Shown here: piece after piece, positions 60,929 to 62,900 of the stretch | Layout of the letters: every line of letters starts with the position of its first letter | How positions within the stretch are numbered: position 1 is the stretch's first letter | From: Pseudomonas sp. GM74 | GTDB taxonomy: Bacteria; Pseudomonadota; Gammaproteobacteria; Pseudomonadales; Pseudomonadaceae | Length of the DNA stretch: 62,900 nt | Direction: 5' to 3' | Assembly: GCF_000282455.1 (NCBI RefSeq) | Contig: NZ_AKJG01000153.1 | Coordinates: forward strand, 1 to 62,900 | Program-made: the position numbers and the translations under genes | Notes under the pieces: model-generated | The model's input: the letters and a program-made list of their open reading frames with translations, nothing else | What the model was told of the DNA's origin: nothing | Databases searched by the model: none

Positions 60929-60951
60929 GCCCCCTTGGCGACTACGTGTGC

Positions 60952-61686
60952 TCAATGTTGCAGGATCTTTGAGAGGAAGTCCTTGGCACGCGGGGAGCGT
61001 GCTTCGGGAGAGCCAAAGAACTCTTCTTTTTTACAGTCTTCAATGATTTTTCCCGCGTCCATGAAAATCACACGGTCACTGACCTTCCTGGCAAAGCCCA
61101 TTTCGTGGGTGACACACATCATGGTCATGCCCTCGTTTGCGAGCTTGATCATGACGTCTAGAACCTCGCCGACCATTTCCGGGTCCAGGGCGGAGGTAGG
61201 TTCGTCAAACAGCATCACGATCGGGTCCATGGATAATGCACGAGCAATTGCCACACGCTGCTGCTGACCACCTGAGAGCTGCCCCGGGAACTTGTCCTTG
61301 TGGGCGCTCAGGCCAACACGATCGAGCATTTTCAGACCACGTTTGAGCGCCTCGTCCTGGCCACGGCCAAGCACCTTCATCTGGGCGAGCGTCAGGTTTT
61401 GCGTCACGGACAGGTGTGGAAACAGCTCGAAGTGCTGAAACACCATACCGACCCGGCTGCGCAGCTTGGGCAGGTTGGTTTTCGGGTCCGAGAGGCTTAT
61501 ACCGTCGACGACAATTTCGCCTGTCTGGAAAGGCTCCAGTGCATTGACTGTTTTGATCAGCGTTGATTTGCCAGAACCGGAAGGGCCGCACACCACGACG
61601 ACTTCACTCTTTTTTATTGCGGTAGAGCAGTCGCTCAGTACCTGAAAGTTACCGTACCACTTGGAAACATTTTTTATGTTGATCAC
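60952..61686 (-). CDS. polar amino acid ABC transporter ATPase (AapP/GlnQ-like)
   Basis: A 244-residue ATPase. VCGPSGSGKSTLIKTVNALEPF is Walker A, VGMVFQHFELFPHLSV the Q-loop region, LSGGQQQRVAIARALSMDP the signature, VMLFDEPTSALDPEM Walker B and VTHEMGFARK the switch His. It would energise the importer at 54906-58208, from which it is separated by 2.7 kb and lies on the other strand. The start is GTG at 61686 (AGGA at a proper distance). Confidence 0.92.
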   Translation of the reverse strand: MINIKNVSKWYGNFQVLSDCSTAIKKSEVVVVCGPSGSGKSTLIKTVNALEPFQTGEIVVDGISLSDPKTNLPKLRSRVGMVFQHFELFPHLSVTQNLTLAQMKVLGRGQDEALKRGLKMLDRVGLSAHKDKFPGQLSGGQQQRVAIARALSMDPIVMLFDEPTSALDPEMVGEVLDVMIKLANEGMTMMCVTHEMGFARKVSDRVIFMDAGKIIEDCKKEEFFGSPEARSPRAKDFLSKILQH

Positions 61687-62009
61687 GGTGGTTGTCCTGA
61701 TGTGGTTGCAGATGGCGCAAGAGGGACGAGGACCTGATCGCAAACGGCCAACCAGGGCGCACCCGTATCTTCCTACTGTAGAAAGTATACGATTATTGAT
61801 TCGCCAACGACAACAACAAAGCGATGAATCAGGCTCGTATTTCAGATGAATGGGGAGAGGGGTTGGACTGCTGCTTGAGGGGGACCAGGCTGCGGATGCC
61901 GTCCTTGTTCGTTTTCGTATAATCGTATACCGTCGTGCATTATGATGTTGTGCTCGTATCTGCGAAAAACGGGCACGCCTTTAAATCGCTCCTGGCCACT
62001 TAGTGTCAT
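61687..62009. promoter_or_regulatory. divergent control region with two GntR-type operators
   Basis: Between the ATPase gene (minus strand) and the GntR gene. GTAGAAAGTATACGATT at 61778-61794 is the exact reverse complement of the importer operator at 54874-54890 and lies at a similar place in its promoter. AATCGTATAC at 61921-61930, preceded by TCGTAT, repeats the first ten bases before the GntR start at 62010, suggesting autoregulation. The rest shows no gene. Confidence 0.75.
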
Positions 62010-62702
62010 ATGTCTAATCCATCACCACTGAAATACATTGCAGGTTTGATCCCGCTGGCCCGTGTGTCCGCACCGCAATTTGTTGCGGCGGTTATCAGGG
62101 AAGCCATCGTCACCGGCGCGCTCTCCGGTAGCGAACCTTTGCGTCAGGACCTGATCGCAACCGAACTCAACACCAGCAAGGTGCCGGTTCGCGAAGCGTT
62201 ACGTGAGCTTGAAGGTCAGGGACTGGTCCAGTTCCTGCCGAATCGGGGCTTCATGGTGACACAGCCCTCCTTGCATGAAATGAATGAGTGCTTTGAATTA
62301 CGGGCGGTTCTAGAGCCGTTGGCCGTCCGCCATTCGGTACCGCTTTCGACACCCGAGCAACTTGATGGTGTCGAACGCATCATCGATGAGTTCGAGAAAG
62401 TTCACGATCCGATCTTGAGCAGTCAATGGAACCTCTCGCTTCATACGGCACTTTATGCGCCTGCGCGAATGAAGCACCTGGAAAATATGATCATCCGTGC
62501 ACACACCATCGCGCAGCGTTATACGCATATCTACATGCAGCTGCGCTCGGCAGGGATTGATAGTCAGGACGAGCATCGCGCGATCCTCGCGGCGTATCGG
62601 GCAAAAGATGTGGAGGCGGCGGTTGCGTTGATGACAACGCATCTCAAGCAAGCCTCAGATGAGGCGGCTGAATACCTGAAAGACCACTTTGAGCAAAACT
62701 GA
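62010..62702 (+). CDS. GntR-family regulator (FCD) of the importer regulon
   Basis: A 230-residue FCD-subfamily regulator: LIATELNTSKVPVREALRELEGQGLVQFLPNRGFMV is the winged helix, FELRAVLEPLAVRHSV and SQWNLSLHTALYAPAR belong to the FCD ligand domain. The usual Asp-x-x-Phe-His pattern reads NLSLH here, as with other diverged members. A candidate operator half lies about 80 bp upstream and full copies before both importer transcripts. Confidence 0.88.
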   Translation: MSNPSPLKYIAGLIPLARVSAPQFVAAVIREAIVTGALSGSEPLRQDLIATELNTSKVPVREALRELEGQGLVQFLPNRGFMVTQPSLHEMNECFELRAVLEPLAVRHSVPLSTPEQLDGVERIIDEFEKVHDPILSSQWNLSLHTALYAPARMKHLENMIIRAHTIAQRYTHIYMQLRSAGIDSQDEHRAILAAYRAKDVEAAVALMTTHLKQASDEAAEYLKDHFEQN

Positions 62703-62818
62703 TCGGGGACGCGGGGCATTTAGAACTCATGCGGTCTAACGTGCGAAAGCTCGTGTCTGAAGGCAAGAAAGAAGGTGCCCGCGCACCTGATGCCAATCAG
62801 TTAAGCGGTAATGCGATC

Positions 62819-62874
62819 TGTAGCAGCAGCCGAGCGCGCGAGGCTGCGTTCGGCTGCGAAGCAGTCGTAAAATC
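62819..62874. repeat. short Pseudomonas-type intergenic hairpin repeat
   Basis: TGTAGCAGCAGCCGAGCGCG through GCAGTCGTAAAATC resembles the repetitive intergenic element abundant in fluorescens-group genomes. The arms GCAGCCGA (62826-62833) and TTCGGCTGC (62849-62857) pair. It follows the GntR gene, and the window ends 26 bp later. I see no gene from 62703 to 62900. Confidence 0.65.
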
Positions 62875-62900
62875 AGCAATTGCGATACGTCAGGCAGGCC

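Noticed and set aside
62761..62820. Sequence GATGCCAATCAGTTAAGCGG before the terminal repeat, resembling ends of some IS4-type elements
   Set aside because: No transposase or second inverted end is visible within the window, so no element can be claimed.
1..62900. CRISPR arrays, tRNA or rRNA genes, prophage, restriction or antiphage modules
   Set aside because: No repeat-spacer pattern, no cloverleaf-like tRNA, and no nuclease, integrase or defence proteins were seen.

Overview
The window looks like chromosome of a Pseudomonas of the fluorescens/putida type. This is inferred from gene families and style: an AlgE/PsmE-type alginate epimerase, an OprD porin, many LysR/GntR/AraC regulators, a lysine-rich DUF2986 peptide, and the short intergenic hairpin repeats common in that genus. 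No rRNA, tRNA, CRISPR array, phage or intact insertion sequence was seen. Almost all of the window is metabolic, transport and regulatory genes.

Layout. 0-4 kb: rnfC-rnfD (minus strand) divergent from the flavin transferase gene apbE, without the rest of the rnf operon. 4-10.5 kb: fosA, a lytic transglycosylase, an Aer-like chemoreceptor, a P-loop kinase-like protein, an MHS-type transporter, a nucleotidyltransferase-like protein and a 53-residue DUF2986 peptide. 10.9-24.1 kb: a one-directional catabolic island with two related GntR regulators, a glycine-betaine-type ABC importer with two permeases, a proline racemase/hydroxyproline epimerase-family enzyme, a GbdR/CdhR-like regulator, an FAD amine oxidase, an MFS transporter, a DapA-family lyase and an aldehyde dehydrogenase. 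The enzyme set matches the D-hydroxyproline route to 2-oxoglutarate, but the epimerase-family member has Gly where the second catalytic Cys should be.

24.4-44.3 kb: a TRIC channel, a LuxR remnant, a DUF1329 protein, a Tyr/Asp/Arg-rich lipoprotein, a GAF-GAF-GGDEF-EAL protein, an MFS/HxlR pair, a phosphodiesterase, a LysR/DoxX/quinone-reductase group, an AraC regulator with a threonine aldolase, a glycine-zipper lipoprotein, an Old Yellow Enzyme/LysR pair, and a 1350-residue mannuronan C5-epimerase with RTX repeats and an embedded acetylesterase-like domain. 44.8-46.3 kb: a membrane CHASE-GGDEF diguanylate cyclase.

46.5-54.7 kb: a seven-gene catabolic operon on the minus strand (class II aldolase, D-2-hydroxyacid dehydrogenase, M20 amidohydrolase, MHS transporter, OprD porin, RidA, RraA-like), divergent from a LysR regulator; the substrate is unknown. 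54.9-62.7 kb: a polar amino acid ABC importer operon with RidA, an ornithine-cyclodeaminase/ketimine-reductase-family protein and a CapA-type protein. Its ATPase is encoded separately on the opposite strand and a GntR regulator follows. An identical 17-bp element, AATCGTATACTTTCTAC, lies before both the binding-protein gene and the ATPase gene, and its first 10 bp recur before the GntR gene. This is strong sequence evidence for one regulon.
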